Program-made: the position numbers and the translations under genes
The notes under the pieces: model-generated
The model's input: only the letters and a program-made list of their open reading frames with translations
What the model was told of the DNA's origin: nothing
The model's database searches: none
Source of the DNA: Acinetobacter terrae
Lineage (GTDB): Bacteria; Pseudomonadota; Gammaproteobacteria; Pseudomonadales; Moraxellaceae
NCBI RefSeq assembly: GCF_013004375.1
Contig: NZ_JABERI010000041.1
Location: 62,001-126,000, forward strand
Direction of reading: 5' to 3'
DNA length: 64,000 nt
In this document: piece after piece, positions 26,244 through 34,837 of the stretch
Layout: every line of letters begins with the position of its first letter
How positions within the stretch are numbered: the stretch's first letter is position 1

Positions 26244-26458
26244 ATTATTTAATCGAAGAAGGATATCTTATAATTCGGTCGATAAATAGACGATACCGAA
26301 AGCAACTTGAATTAGCCACAACTCACTGGACCACAGAACAGGATAGTTATTTGATTGAGAACCATGCGCTCAGGTTTGCAGAGCTGATAATCAACTTACT
26401 ATTCACTGATGGTCAGATTATCCGGCGAAAAGAACGATTTGGGTTGTTACGAAGATAA
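26225..26458 (+). CDS. Doubtful small open frame overlapping the previous gene's end
   Basis: A TTG-initiated frame of 77 codons, reading LNYLIEEGYLIIRSINRRYR and ending FGLLRR. It overlaps the 26034 gene by 19 bases. No good ribosome site. Basic with one hydrophobic stretch. It may be a remnant. No family recognised. Reported with low confidence because it is the only open frame before xseB. Confidence 0.2.
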   Translation: MGNNCLNYLIEEGYLIIRSINRRYRKQLELATTHWTTEQDSYLIENHALRFAELIINLLFTDGQIIRRKERFGLLRR

Positions 26459-26563
26459 AAATAATTGCGAAGGTTTTAAAAGGTTTCCTGTAGGCTTTTC
26501 CCTAAAATTAAAATACGGATTAAGCACCTAAAGTTACTTAATTAAATTTAAAAAGCCTATTGA

Positions 26564-26758
26564 TTAATCTTTAAATGTTTCATTCAGAGCTTGCTGCACT
26601 GCATCTATCCTTGTCTTGCAGGCTTTGTATGCGATCATGGACTCTTCAACAATCTTCATTAAGTTATCAATATCCGGCTCTTCCTGAGACTCAAGCAGTT
26701 CAGCATTCTTTTTAAGCACTTCATAACCTTCTTTAAAGCTTAATTCTTTTTTAGCCAT
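26564..26758 (-). CDS. xseB: Exodeoxyribonuclease VII small subunit
   Basis: Small helical subunit of exonuclease VII, which degrades single-stranded DNA from both ends. 64 residues, starts MAKKELSFKEGYEVLKKNAELLES and has the family's EEPDIDNLMKIVEESMIAYKACK heptads (coiled-coil). The length is at the short end of the family. It overlaps the 3' end of xseA by 8 bases, which suggests translational coupling in an xseAB operon. Confidence 0.9.
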   Translation of the reverse strand: MAKKELSFKEGYEVLKKNAELLESQEEPDIDNLMKIVEESMIAYKACKTRIDAVQQALNETFKD

Positions 26759-28013
26759 TGCGGATTACCTCTTTAACATCGGCGTTGATAATGCCGTCCT
26801 GTAATTCTACCTGAATGTCATCACCTGAAATTTGTTGAATCGAACGAATGGATTTGCCTTGGCTGCGCACAATAGCGTAACCTTTGGCCATCACATTTTT
26901 AGGATTCTGTAAAAGCGTTTCACGTAATAATGATTCAACTTGGGTTGATGCCAATTTAATTTGTTGTTGCGCAAAATATTGGCTATTGCCTTTTATTAAC
27001 TCAAGCGTTTGCTGAGTCGTATTAATCTGATTTTGAGCCAGTGTCTTGATCACTTTGATGTACTGATCATTTTGGCTTTGATAGGCCGCGATCTGGTGTT
27101 GAGATAAATGTTTGATGGCCTGTAATGATTGCAGTATTTGTTGTGTCCGCTCAACAATCAAGTTTCGAATACCTCCAATCACTTTACTTGGCGTATCAAA
27201 AGATCGGTGGGCGACTTCATCTAAAATAGTACGGTCTTTTTCATGGCCAATACCCACCCATATCGGAACTGAACATGTACACAAGAAAGCTGCTAAAGGG
27301 TAGTCATTCAAATACGCTAAATCATTCACAGCACCACCGCCACGAATAATCACAATCAAATCGGGAGCAAAAGTGAAATCTGTCGCCCACTGAGCTAAGC
27401 CATTCGTTAATGATTCAATCATACTGACAGCTGCAGTATTTCCCTGAAATGTCGCCGTGTGATAGACGAAGTGACAAACCCCAGCCTGATCCAAAGCATC
27501 TGCATCTTTTTTAAAGTCACCTAAACCTGCAGCGTTTTCAGGAGCAATTACCAAGACGTTTTGAATATCGAAAGGAGCAGGGAGTAATTTATTTTTATTG
27601 GCTAAGCCTTCTAAGCGAAGATGCTCTAATATTTGCTGATAACGTTTAGCAATCTCCCCCAAGGTATAGCTTGAATCAATATTTTCTACATTGACTGAAA
27701 AACCATACTGAGGACTAAAATTGGCTTTTACTTTTATCAGGACATTTAAATCTTTTGATAGCTCAATACCACTTTCACGCTCAAACTTTAAAACCATTTT
27801 GGCAGCTGAAAACTTCCATATCGTTGCCTTACAACTGGCAATCACTTTATCTGTATCATGTTCTTTTTCTGCAAGCTCTAAATAGTAATGACCACCTTTG
27901 ATACTGAGATTGCGAATCTCTGCTTTTACCCACACTGGCTCGTCAAAAGCTATACGGATAACTTCCTTTACCGTAGACAAGTATTCACTTAATGAAAGCT
28001 GGGGTTCAAACAT
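26751..28013 (-). CDS. xseA: Exodeoxyribonuclease VII large subunit
   Basis: Catalytic subunit of exonuclease VII, acting in mismatch repair and damaged-DNA clean-up. The 420 residues start with an OB-fold (LSLSEYLSTVKEVIRIAFDEPVWVKAE in two parts). The catalytic domain follows, with VLVIAPENAAGLGDFKKDAD, DLIVIIRGGGAVNDLAYLND, IWVGIGHEKDRTILDEVAHRSF and a long helical region. The C-terminal LLRETLLQNPKNVMAKGYAIV is standard. It differs from the E. coli form in having APENAAG where many have TSPTGAA, as in a known proteobacterial subgroup (family knowledge, not checked). On the minus strand ahead of xseB. Confidence 0.93.
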   Translation of the reverse strand: MFEPQLSLSEYLSTVKEVIRIAFDEPVWVKAEIRNLSIKGGHYYLELAEKEHDTDKVIASCKATIWKFSAAKMVLKFERESGIELSKDLNVLIKVKANFSPQYGFSVNVENIDSSYTLGEIAKRYQQILEHLRLEGLANKNKLLPAPFDIQNVLVIAPENAAGLGDFKKDADALDQAGVCHFVYHTATFQGNTAAVSMIESLTNGLAQWATDFTFAPDLIVIIRGGGAVNDLAYLNDYPLAAFLCTCSVPIWVGIGHEKDRTILDEVAHRSFDTPSKVIGGIRNLIVERTQQILQSLQAIKHLSQHQIAAYQSQNDQYIKVIKTLAQNQINTTQQTLELIKGNSQYFAQQQIKLASTQVESLLRETLLQNPKNVMAKGYAIVRSQGKSIRSIQQISGDDIQVELQDGIINADVKEVIRNG

Positions 28014-28246
28014 AGATATGCTGGCAAGGTATCGTTATAAAAATAGTATCGAACTGATCGTTCAAAGGCAATTGAACTTGCTTAACTCGGCATTGTGTTT
28101 ATACGATTTTTTCAAAAAATTGATATAATTCAAAAATTTTACTTAAGTTGCAAAATGAATCCTTACTTGAACATCTATTCGCCTGTTAGTTGGACACTTT
28201 AATAAAGCTTTCTCAAAATCAAAGTGGCAATTAACTTGGACACTTA

Positions 28247-28471
28247 ATGTATGGTAAAAGTGACAATCTTTCCGATGATAATAATTCTAACAGCGTAAGT
28301 TCAAAAGGATTTATACCTTACAGACTAGACCCTACATCTATTTCAAATCAATTCAAAATTATACATCGGGCGAAAGATCTTAATTACTATGAAATAGCTC
28401 CACGCTCTGGTTCAAATTTAACACCAGAACAATATATTAAATTGTATTCTGGAATAAAATGTTTAGATTAA
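28247..28471 (+). CDS. Small unknown protein, possible toxin-domain remnant
   Basis: 74 residues, starting directly after an inverted repeat copy. The first 20 are Ser/Asn/Asp-rich. The C-terminal half has SNQFKIIHRAKDLNYYEIAP and then LTPEQYIKLYSGIKCLD. His, Tyr-Glu and the LTPEQYIKL end resemble C-terminal tips of some polymorphic toxins, but this is only an impression. It is followed 9 bases later by an acidic small protein, the arrangement expected of toxin plus immunity gene. AT-rich. There is no signal peptide. The start could belong to a longer, lost frame. Confidence 0.4.
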   Translation: MYGKSDNLSDDNNSNSVSSKGFIPYRLDPTSISNQFKIIHRAKDLNYYEIAPRSGSNLTPEQYIKLYSGIKCLD

Positions 28472-28480
28472 GAGATTTTT

Positions 28481-28774
28481 ATGAAAAATTATAAGATTAA
28501 ATTACCAGATGATTTCAATGAATATGCATGGGAAATTGAATCAAAAGGGTGTCTCGAAATAGATATTGAAATCTATGCTAATGTTTATACCTTTAACTTT
28601 TATGATCCTGTTAGGTTAAATCAAACAATACAAGATGATTTAGATTCTAATCAATATTTCTTTTATGAAAACATAGTTGTTATACCTAGTGTTAATATAG
28701 AAAACATTGAGTCCTTTATAAAGAATATAATTGACACACCTTATTTAACTTCATTTAATATAAAAACAAATTAA
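28481..28774 (+). CDS. Small acidic protein, possible immunity partner
   Basis: Not recognised. 97 residues, acidic: KLPDDFNEYAWEIESKG, DIEIYANVYTFNFYDPVR, then a C-terminal IENIESFIKNIIDTPYLTSF. Very AT-rich, unlike the xse and urt genes around it. It is 9 bases after the 28247 gene, and AAGAG precedes its ATG. Size, acidity and position would suit an immunity protein. There is no direct sign of that function. Confidence 0.5.
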   Translation: MKNYKIKLPDDFNEYAWEIESKGCLEIDIEIYANVYTFNFYDPVRLNQTIQDDLDSNQYFFYENIVVIPSVNIENIESFIKNIIDTPYLTSFNIKTN

Positions 28775-29049
28775 ATCAATATCTTATTTCCTTCATGTAT
28801 AGCATTTTCTTTTTTATATTAGCTAAGAATTAAGCCAATTATTCATACGTAGGTAATTGGCTTTTATTTGTCCAATGAAGGAAGAACGAGTGTCCAGTTA
28901 TATGCACTACTAAGTGTCCATTTGGATAAGAATATGCATTAAGTATAAAAACACTAAAAAATAACCTTGTTACAAATGGGATTTTTTTGAAAAATTCTGA
29001 ATTTTTTTGCTAATTAACATGATCAATAAGTAAATAAATTAAAAATTCA

Positions 29050-29370
29050 CTCTGAGTTAGCAATGCTTTTAGGACAGAAAATATTCTCAATTTTTGCAGA
29101 TAAGACTTGGGATGGTTTTATACAGATCTGTACGTTTTTTAACTCACATACATTTAAGGTCTTTGCGGATAGGTATTACTAAAATTTTTTCTTATGATAG
29201 GAAACAACAGGTACAGGAAGTTCCGGAACAAAAAACAATAATAATGAGTTCTCGCACGAGGATCGTGAGGTACGACAGGAGTTATACCTAAGTCATCAAT
29301 ACGAAAAAGCCCGACAGGATGTCTGGGCTTTTTTATTGCGTAAAATTTGTATCATGTAAATAGTAGAAAA
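29050..29370 (+). repeat. Copy 1 of a 300-base intergenic element with terminator
   Basis: It shares ordered blocks with 36458-36755: ACTCTGAGTTA near the start, CTTATGAT, GTTCCGGAACAAAAAACAA in the middle, a terminator hairpin, TTTATTNCGTA directly after it, and TAAATNGTAGAAAAAATA at the end. The intervening sequence differs. A 65-codon open frame at 29094 has no ribosome site and no counterpart in the other copy, so it is not called as a gene. Likely a noncoding RNA or leader family. Confidence 0.5.
29304..29334 (+). terminator. Terminator inside repeat copy 1
   Basis: AAAAAGCCC-GACA pairs with TGTCTGGGCTTTTT (one bulged base), followed by further T. The position matches the hairpin in copy 2 although the stem sequence differs, so structure rather than sequence is kept. 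Confidence 0.8.
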
Positions 29371-29414
29371 AATAAAAAATGTCTAAAGGTCGTCTTATAT
29401 GATTTAAAAAGGGC

Positions 29415-30014
29415 TTATTGATTTTCCAAAATTGATAAAAATGCTTCAATAAAGTTAGGTCGTTTTTTTTGATGACTTTGACCTACTTTTATCACTTCGA
29501 AAGTTAAATCTTCGAGTTTTAATTTGTCACTTTCTGTTTTTAGTTTTTGATGAGTGGATTGCAAGCCTTTTACCCAATCTTCAAGCACCTCTATAGACAT
29601 ATCTTTTTTAATATTTAGAACTTGAGTGGCTGTTTTAAAATGGCTTAAAGTTGTACTATCTTTAAAAGATACTTCTATACGATGATCTATGCTCTCAAAT
29701 AGATCATGCTTAATAATAAATTCGAATTTTCCACTTGCGGGTTTTATAACACTTATATAAATGTTTTTGAAAGCTTGCGTATATCTTTTATTCTTTGCAT
29801 CATGGATTTCTGAAATCCATCCTTGAGATTCTAAGAATTTATCCATCTCAATAAATATTAAATTCGTGACTTTTTCTTCAATTTTATTGGCTAATTCTTT
29901 AAGTTCATGACTTGTTGCGACCAGCTTATTTTCCAATTTAGATCGATAAGATTGCTCATCATCATGTTGTATTGATTTGGCAAATATTGCTTGCAAGCGT
30001 TGTTCTGGTGTCAT
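29415..30014 (-). CDS. Coiled-coil protein of unknown function
   Basis: Not recognised. 199 residues, soluble. The N-terminal half is helical and charged (SYRSKLENKLVATSHELKEL, with KIEEKVTNLIFIEMDKFLES), suggesting a coiled coil. The middle may be a beta domain (NIYISVIKPASGKFEFIIKH). A second helix rich in Lys and Glu follows near residues 145-170. It stands alone on the minus strand between the two repeat families. AT-rich. No transmembrane segment. Confidence 0.65.
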   Translation of the reverse strand: MTPEQRLQAIFAKSIQHDDEQSYRSKLENKLVATSHELKELANKIEEKVTNLIFIEMDKFLESQGWISEIHDAKNKRYTQAFKNIYISVIKPASGKFEFIIKHDLFESIDHRIEVSFKDSTTLSHFKTATQVLNIKKDMSIEVLEDWVKGLQSTHQKLKTESDKLKLEDLTFEVIKVGQSHQKKRPNFIEAFLSILENQ

Positions 30015-30228
30015 GATTTATACTCACTTTTAATTAATAAAAGCCTTATTAATTATAATGTGGCTCAGTTCATATATTTCAAGTAAGCATGAAAAAATAG
30101 CACTCAATCCTAAAACTGAGTAAAGGATGGGAGTTTTACTTCTGTTTTTTCGTTTCGTATAAATCGCTTTATATGTATTGTAAATAGATGATTGAAAATA
30201 GCGCTATAAAATTGATAGCGCTTTATTT
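30015..30228. other. Intergenic region ending in a terminator-like hairpin
   Basis: No gene. At 30200-30222 a perfect 8-bp stem, AGCGCTAT/ATAGCGCT with a 7-base loop, is followed by TTATTTTT on the plus strand. It immediately precedes RNA-family copy B, and what transcript it ends is unknown. Confidence 0.5.
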
Positions 30229-30448
30229 TTGTAGGTAAAGGCTTACGAAAAAACAGGAAATTACCGCTATAACTTAGCTTAAATATCTGTAATTATTCAT
30301 TTAATGAATTCCATCATGTATAGATGGAAATTGCATAATAATAATTATAAACACATAACTGTGACCTGATAAAAAGGTAGGTTATGAAGAGGAAGCTACA
30401 GATCTAAGCCTTATAGTTTTGGGAGAGACTATAAGGCTTTATTTTTTT
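30229..30448 (+). ncRNA. Putative structured RNA, copy B of a two-copy family
   Basis: Diverged copy of the element at 25541-25757 with the same block order. The 3' hairpin is a perfect 12-bp stem, AAGCCTTATAGT/ACTATAAGGCTT (30406-30439), with the identical loop TTTGGGAGAG, then a T-run. In copy A one stem pair is replaced by a G-U pair, so pairing is kept. It lies 266 bases upstream of urtA, but its terminator separates it from that gene. Confidence 0.5.
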
Positions 30449-30646
30449 AAATTTTTCTTATCTACTGAAAAAATGAATTCAAGCTAGATACTTTCAATTC
30501 TGCATCATCATCTGTCAATTATTTATATTTATTCCATTTCTATTGTGCAGCACTCGTTCCATTTTAGTGCTCATAGAAGAGAAAGAGCCTGCCATTTAAT
30601 AGTTAATATTAATAATAATCATTGATTTAAGTATGGATAGTCACAA

Positions 30647-30663
30647 TTGGCACATTATTTGAA
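30647..30663 (+). promoter_or_regulatory. Candidate sigma-54 promoter of urtABCDE
   Basis: TTGGCAC-ATTAT-TTGAA: -24 GG at 30649-30650, ten bases, then GA at 30661-30662 where GC is expected. The -24 half is perfect. It is 51 bases upstream of the urtA ATG. An upstream inverted repeat AGCACT/AGTGCT at 30549-30571 could be an activator site, though its spacing is not that of the NtrC consensus. Confidence 0.55.
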
Positions 30664-30714
30664 TAATACATTCTGACTTTACAAGAAAATGCCTTAAAAA
30701 GGGTCGGAGAATAA

Positions 30715-32001
30715 ATGATGATGCAACAAAAATTGATTTCTAAAAGTTTACTTACAGCTGCATTACTGGCAAGCATTACACTTACAGGATGCTCAAAACC
30801 CGCTGAAAAAAATGAAGCAACTCAGCCTGAAGCGAAAGCAGCTGCGACAAGTGACGATACGATCAAAGTCGGTATTTTGCATTCCCTTTCAGGCACGATG
30901 GCAATTTCTGAAACCTCATTAAAAGATACCGCATTAATGGCGATCAATGAAATTAATGCGAATGGCGGGGTATTAGGTAAAAAATTGGAACCTGTAGTGG
31001 TTGACCCTGCTTCCGATTGGCCTTTGTTTGCAGAACGTGCACGCCAGTTAATCACTCAAGATAAAGTGGCAGTGATTTTTGGTGCCTGGACTTCAGTATC
31101 GCGTAAATCTGTACTTCCTGTAGTTGAAGAGCTGAATGGCTTAATGTTCTATCCAGTTCAATATGAAGGACAGGAACAGTCAAAAAATATTTTCTACACC
31201 GGTGCTGCACCAAACCAACAAGCAATCCCTGCAGTTGAATATCTCATGAGTGAAGAGGGCGGTAACGCCAAGCGTTTTGTATTGTTGGGTACAGACTATG
31301 TTTACCCACGGACCACCAACAAAATCCTGCGTGCATTCTTAAAATCTAAAGGCATTGCTGAAACCGATATTATGGAAGAGTACACACCTTTCGGTCACAG
31401 TAACTATCAAACCATTGTGGGGAATGTGAAGAAATTTGCTGCGGGTAAAAAGACTGCTGTAATTTCAACAATCAATGGTGATTCAAACGTACCGTTCTAC
31501 CGTGAATTGGGTAACCAGGGCATAAAAGCTTCGGATATTCCGGTTATGGCATTTTCAGTGGGTGAGGAAGAACTTCGAGGAATTGATACCAAACCGTTAG
31601 TTGGACACTTGGCAGCATGGAATTATTTCATGACTGTGAAAAATCCAATTAATACTAAATTTATTGATAAATACAAACAATTTGCAGTGGAGTACAAGCT
31701 ACCAAATGCAGCTAAGGTTGTCACCAATGATCCAATGGAAGCAACTTATGTGGGCATTAATATGTGGAAGCAAGCGGTAGAAAAAGCGGGCACCACAGAG
31801 GTCGATAAAGTACGTGAAGCAATGGCGGGGCAAACTTTTGCGGCTCCATCTGGTTATACCTTGAAAATGGATGAAACCAATCACCATTTACATAAGCCGG
31901 TCATGATTGGCGAGATTCGTGGGGATGGTCAGTTTGATATTGTTTACAAAACACCTACTGCTATAAAAGCGGAGCCATGGAGTCCGTATATTCCTAAATA
32001 A
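30715..32001 (+). CDS. urtA: Urea ABC transporter, substrate-binding lipoprotein
   Basis: Binds urea outside the inner membrane and delivers it to UrtBC. The 428 residues begin with a lipoprotein signal (ALLASITLTGC, acylated Cys about residue 26) and an Ala/Glu-rich linker. The periplasmic binding domain starts TIKVGILHSLSGTMAISE. Other family marks are VFGAWTSVSRKSVLPVVEE, LMFYPVQYEGQE and LLGTDYVYPRTTN. Three ATGs lie close together (30715, 30718, 30721), and the later ones are better spaced from GGAGA. It is first in the urt operon and separated from urtB by a terminator-like hairpin. Confidence 0.96.
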   Translation: MMMQQKLISKSLLTAALLASITLTGCSKPAEKNEATQPEAKAAATSDDTIKVGILHSLSGTMAISETSLKDTALMAINEINANGGVLGKKLEPVVVDPASDWPLFAERARQLITQDKVAVIFGAWTSVSRKSVLPVVEELNGLMFYPVQYEGQEQSKNIFYTGAAPNQQAIPAVEYLMSEEGGNAKRFVLLGTDYVYPRTTNKILRAFLKSKGIAETDIMEEYTPFGHSNYQTIVGNVKKFAAGKKTAVISTINGDSNVPFYRELGNQGIKASDIPVMAFSVGEEELRGIDTKPLVGHLAAWNYFMTVKNPINTKFIDKYKQFAVEYKLPNAAKVVTNDPMEATYVGINMWKQAVEKAGTTEVDKVREAMAGQTFAAPSGYTLKMDETNHHLHKPVMIGEIRGDGQFDIVYKTPTAIKAEPWSPYIPK

Positions 32002-32010
32002 GTTTCCCCA

Positions 32011-32042
32011 AAGCCTGTTGCATCTGTAGCAGGCTTTTTTGA
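32011..32042 (+). terminator. Partial terminator between urtA and urtB
   Basis: AAGCCTGTTGC/GTAGCAGGCTT with an ATCT loop and one mismatch, then TTTTTT. It is 9 bases after the urtA stop and 46 before urtB. It probably acts as an attenuator that leaves more binding protein than permease mRNA. Confidence 0.75.
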
Positions 32043-32087
32043 TTTATTTTTCCCTCATGGAAATAACACTTAATAGGGAGGCTTAGC

Positions 32088-33761
32088 ATGATTGATCGAA
32101 TAAATTACCCCACTATTCTATTCATTATTACTCAATTTTTTTTCCTGCAAAATTTGAATGCAGAGACGCCAAATTCTTCTTCAGCAGAAAACACTCAAGC
32201 TATTATCAGCCAGACTAAAAATACCCATAAGGCAGTTGCCTCATCGGGTGATGCGATTCAACAATTTGTCCAAGCAGGGTTTTCTGAACGTCGCAATATG
32301 TTGAACCAATGGCCAGCCAGTATCGAAGAACTCGATCGTTTGGTTGCCTATGTGAATAACAATGAACTGTACACAGATGGTTCTGGACAAACCTATATTT
32401 TAAAAAATGATGAAAAGTTATTCAGCTATCCAAATGAACAGGTTGTGGCAACTTGGCCATCAGATTTATCCCAAGTTACTTTGGTGAACACCTTGCGTAA
32501 GGCATTGAGCTTTGGACAAGCCAAAGTAAGATTACAGTCTGAAGATGCTTCTCAGCGTTTAGAAGCGATAGATATTTTGGAAAATAATTTATCTGAATTA
32601 GATACAGCAATGGTGAATACGCTGTATTTAAATGAAACGAATAATAAGGTTAAAGCCCGATTAGAACAACTCAAAGCACGTTTGGACTATGGCAGTACAG
32701 ACGTACGGGTCAAGATCCAAGCGGTAAAAGTACTCAAACAATCAAATCGTCCCGAGGTATTGGCTTTGGTCGAACAAGAACTCCAACAACCGAATTTAAA
32801 TCCAGAATTAAAAACAGTATTGGTCGATGCCAAAGGGAGTATTAAAACCCGACTTCAAGCCAGTGAATGGACAGGACATGTCTTTTCAGGTTTGAGTACA
32901 GCCAGCATTTTATTATTGGCGGCCTTAGGGTTAGCCATTACCTACGGTTTGCTGGGTGTCATCAATATGGCGCATGGCGAACTGATCATGATTGGTGCAT
33001 ATACTACCTATGTGGTGCAAAGCCTGTTCAAGACCCATTTTTCAGGATATGTCGATTGGTACCTGATTGCTGCAATTCCTGCTGCATTCGTGGTCAGTGC
33101 ATTGATTGGCATGTTGATTGAAAGGACCGTGATTCGTCCCTTATATGGTCGTCAACTTGAAACCTTATTGGCAACTTTTGGTGTCAGCCTGATCTTAATG
33201 CAATTGGTGCGCATGATTTTTGGTGCACAAAATGTCGAAGTCTCCAATATTTCATGGCTTTCGGGTGGGATTTCAATCACCCCAAGCCTGATGCTGCCTT
33301 ATAACCGCATCGCCATTATCGTCTTTACTGTGGCTGTTTTTCTGCTCTTGGTTTATCTACTGAATAAAACGCGTTTTGGTCTATTCGTTCGTGCCGTGAC
33401 GCAAAACCGTCAAATGGCACGTGCCGTGGGGATTCGTTCAAGTCACATCGACATGCTGGCTTTTGGTTTGGGTTCAGGTTTGGCAGGCCTGGCAGGTTGT
33501 GCTTTGGCACAAGTCGGTAACGTTGGCCCTGACTTGGGTCAAAACTACATTATCGATGCTTTTCTTGTTGTGGTCGTCGGTGGTGTAGGACAAGTCTGGG
33601 GCGCAGTTCTTGCCGCACTGGGTTTAGGAATCAGCGGTACCGTTCTTGAGATTGGCATGGGGGCTGTGCTTGCAAAAATTATTTTACTGGTTCTTGTGAT
33701 TTTGTTTATTCAAAAACGCCCACAAGGTTTATTCGCCATTAAAGGTCGATTTGTGGAGTAA
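32088..33761 (+). CDS. urtB: Urea ABC transporter, permease subunit UrtB
   Basis: First membrane subunit of the urea importer. The 557 residues have a signal-like N-terminus, then about 250 periplasmic residues with helical repeats (for example KVKARLEQLKARLDYG). The LivH-type permease domain from about residue 262 has eight hydrophobic segments, with NMAHGELIMIGAYTTYVV and GLGSGLAGLAGCALAQVGNV. The long N-terminal part is usual for UrtB and absent from LivH. Ribosome site AGGGAGG. It is followed by urtC after 5 bases. Confidence 0.94.
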   Translation: MIDRINYPTILFIITQFFFLQNLNAETPNSSSAENTQAIISQTKNTHKAVASSGDAIQQFVQAGFSERRNMLNQWPASIEELDRLVAYVNNNELYTDGSGQTYILKNDEKLFSYPNEQVVATWPSDLSQVTLVNTLRKALSFGQAKVRLQSEDASQRLEAIDILENNLSELDTAMVNTLYLNETNNKVKARLEQLKARLDYGSTDVRVKIQAVKVLKQSNRPEVLALVEQELQQPNLNPELKTVLVDAKGSIKTRLQASEWTGHVFSGLSTASILLLAALGLAITYGLLGVINMAHGELIMIGAYTTYVVQSLFKTHFSGYVDWYLIAAIPAAFVVSALIGMLIERTVIRPLYGRQLETLLATFGVSLILMQLVRMIFGAQNVEVSNISWLSGGISITPSLMLPYNRIAIIVFTVAVFLLLVYLLNKTRFGLFVRAVTQNRQMARAVGIRSSHIDMLAFGLGSGLAGLAGCALAQVGNVGPDLGQNYIIDAFLVVVVGGVGQVWGAVLAALGLGISGTVLEIGMGAVLAKIILLVLVILFIQKRPQGLFAIKGRFVE

Positions 33762-33766
33762 ACACT

Positions 33767-34837
33767 ATGAAAATCACATCATTCCTATCCGATAAACCCT
33801 ATAGCGCAGTGGCCATTGCCATGTGCTTTGCCATCATGCTGATTTTACCCTGGTTTCATTTGTTGCCAAGCGATTCAAGTCTGCATCTTTCTGCATATTG
33901 GGTGACCTTGATTGGCAAAATCATGTGTTTGGCTTTGGTGGCTTTAGCACTTGATTTGGTTTGGGGTTATGCCGGAATTTTAAGTCTTGGACATGGTTTG
34001 TACTTTGCCCTAGGTGGTTATGCCTTTGGCATGTACCTGATGCGTGAATCCGCAGGGGACGGCTTGCCTGACTTTATGCGCTTTTTAAGCTGGACGGAAC
34101 TGCCGTGGTATTGGGTGGGAACAGAACATATTTTATGGTCACTCACCTTGGTGATCTTGGTTCCTGGACTGATCGCTTTTATCTTCGGATATTTTGCTTT
34201 CCGTTCCAAAATCAAAGGCGTGTATTTCTCCATCATCACTCAGGCAATGACTTTTGCAGCAGCCTTATTGTTCTTCCGTAATGAAACAGGCTTTGGCGGG
34301 AACAATGGTTTTACGGGTTTTAAAACTATTTTGGGTATGGATATTACCTCTACTTCAATGCGTGCAAGCTTATGCTTTATCACCGCTTTAGTATTGTTAC
34401 TGTGTTTTATTGGCTTACGTCATTTGATGAATAAACCTTATGGACGTGTATTGGGGGCAATTCGGGATAGTGAAAATCGTCTGCAATATTTAGGTTATCG
34501 AACGCTTTGGTACAAGCTGTCTGCATGGGTACTTTCTGCAGTTATTGCAGGTATTGCAGGAGCATTGTATGTCCCACAGGCGGGGATTATTAATCCCAGT
34601 GAAATGAACCCGGTGAACTCGATTGAAATGGCAGTGTGGGTTGCGGCAGGCGGTCGGGGAACCTTGATCGGACCCATTCTAGGGGCAGGTTTAATTAATG
34701 GCGTAAAGACCTATTTCACAGTGGCCTATCCAGAAGCATGGTTGCTTATTCTCGGAGCACTGTTCATCGTCGTGACCATCTTCCTTCCTAAAGGGGTGAT
34801 CGGTATGTTCGACCGCTTTAAAAAGGAGAAAAACTAA
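33767..34837 (+). CDS. urtC: Urea ABC transporter, permease subunit UrtC
   Basis: Second membrane subunit, LivM-type, 356 residues with about nine hydrophobic segments. Characteristic stretches are DLVWGYAGILSLGHGLYFALGGYAFGMYL, split here by a short break, RDSENRLQYLGY (the cytoplasmic coupling loop) and AVWVAAGGRGTLIGPILGAG. The stop codon is followed directly by the urtD ATG. Confidence 0.94.
   Translation: MKITSFLSDKPYSAVAIAMCFAIMLILPWFHLLPSDSSLHLSAYWVTLIGKIMCLALVALALDLVWGYAGILSLGHGLYFALGGYAFGMYLMRESAGDGLPDFMRFLSWTELPWYWVGTEHILWSLTLVILVPGLIAFIFGYFAFRSKIKGVYFSIITQAMTFAAALLFFRNETGFGGNNGFTGFKTILGMDITSTSMRASLCFITALVLLLCFIGLRHLMNKPYGRVLGAIRDSENRLQYLGYRTLWYKLSAWVLSAVIAGIAGALYVPQAGIINPSEMNPVNSIEMAVWVAAGGRGTLIGPILGAGLINGVKTYFTVAYPEAWLLILGALFIVVTIFLPKGVIGMFDRFKKEKN

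Larger units (their letters stand above)
28191..28920. mobile_element. Relic bounded by repeated TGTCCA-type ends, IS21-like, without transposase
   Basis: TGGACACTT occurs at 28191 and again at 28237, and its complement at the other side: TGTCCAGTT at 28891 and TAAGTGTCCA at 28911-28920. A further TGTCCA is at 28869. The 10-mer TGGACACTTA (28237-28246) and TAAGTGTCCA (28911-28920) are exact inverted copies. Multiple inverted TGTCCA repeats at both ends are typical of IS21-family ends. Between them only two small genes remain. No transposase or target duplication was found. Classification is inferred. Confidence 0.45.

Noticed and set aside
29094-29291. 65-codon open frame inside repeat copy 1
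   Set aside because: No ribosome site, basic random-looking product, and no counterpart in the second repeat copy.
30549-30571. AGCACT/AGTGCT repeat as an NtrC site upstream of urtA
   Set aside because: The half-site spacing (11 bases between arms) is not that of the NtrC consensus. It is mentioned only as a possible activator site.
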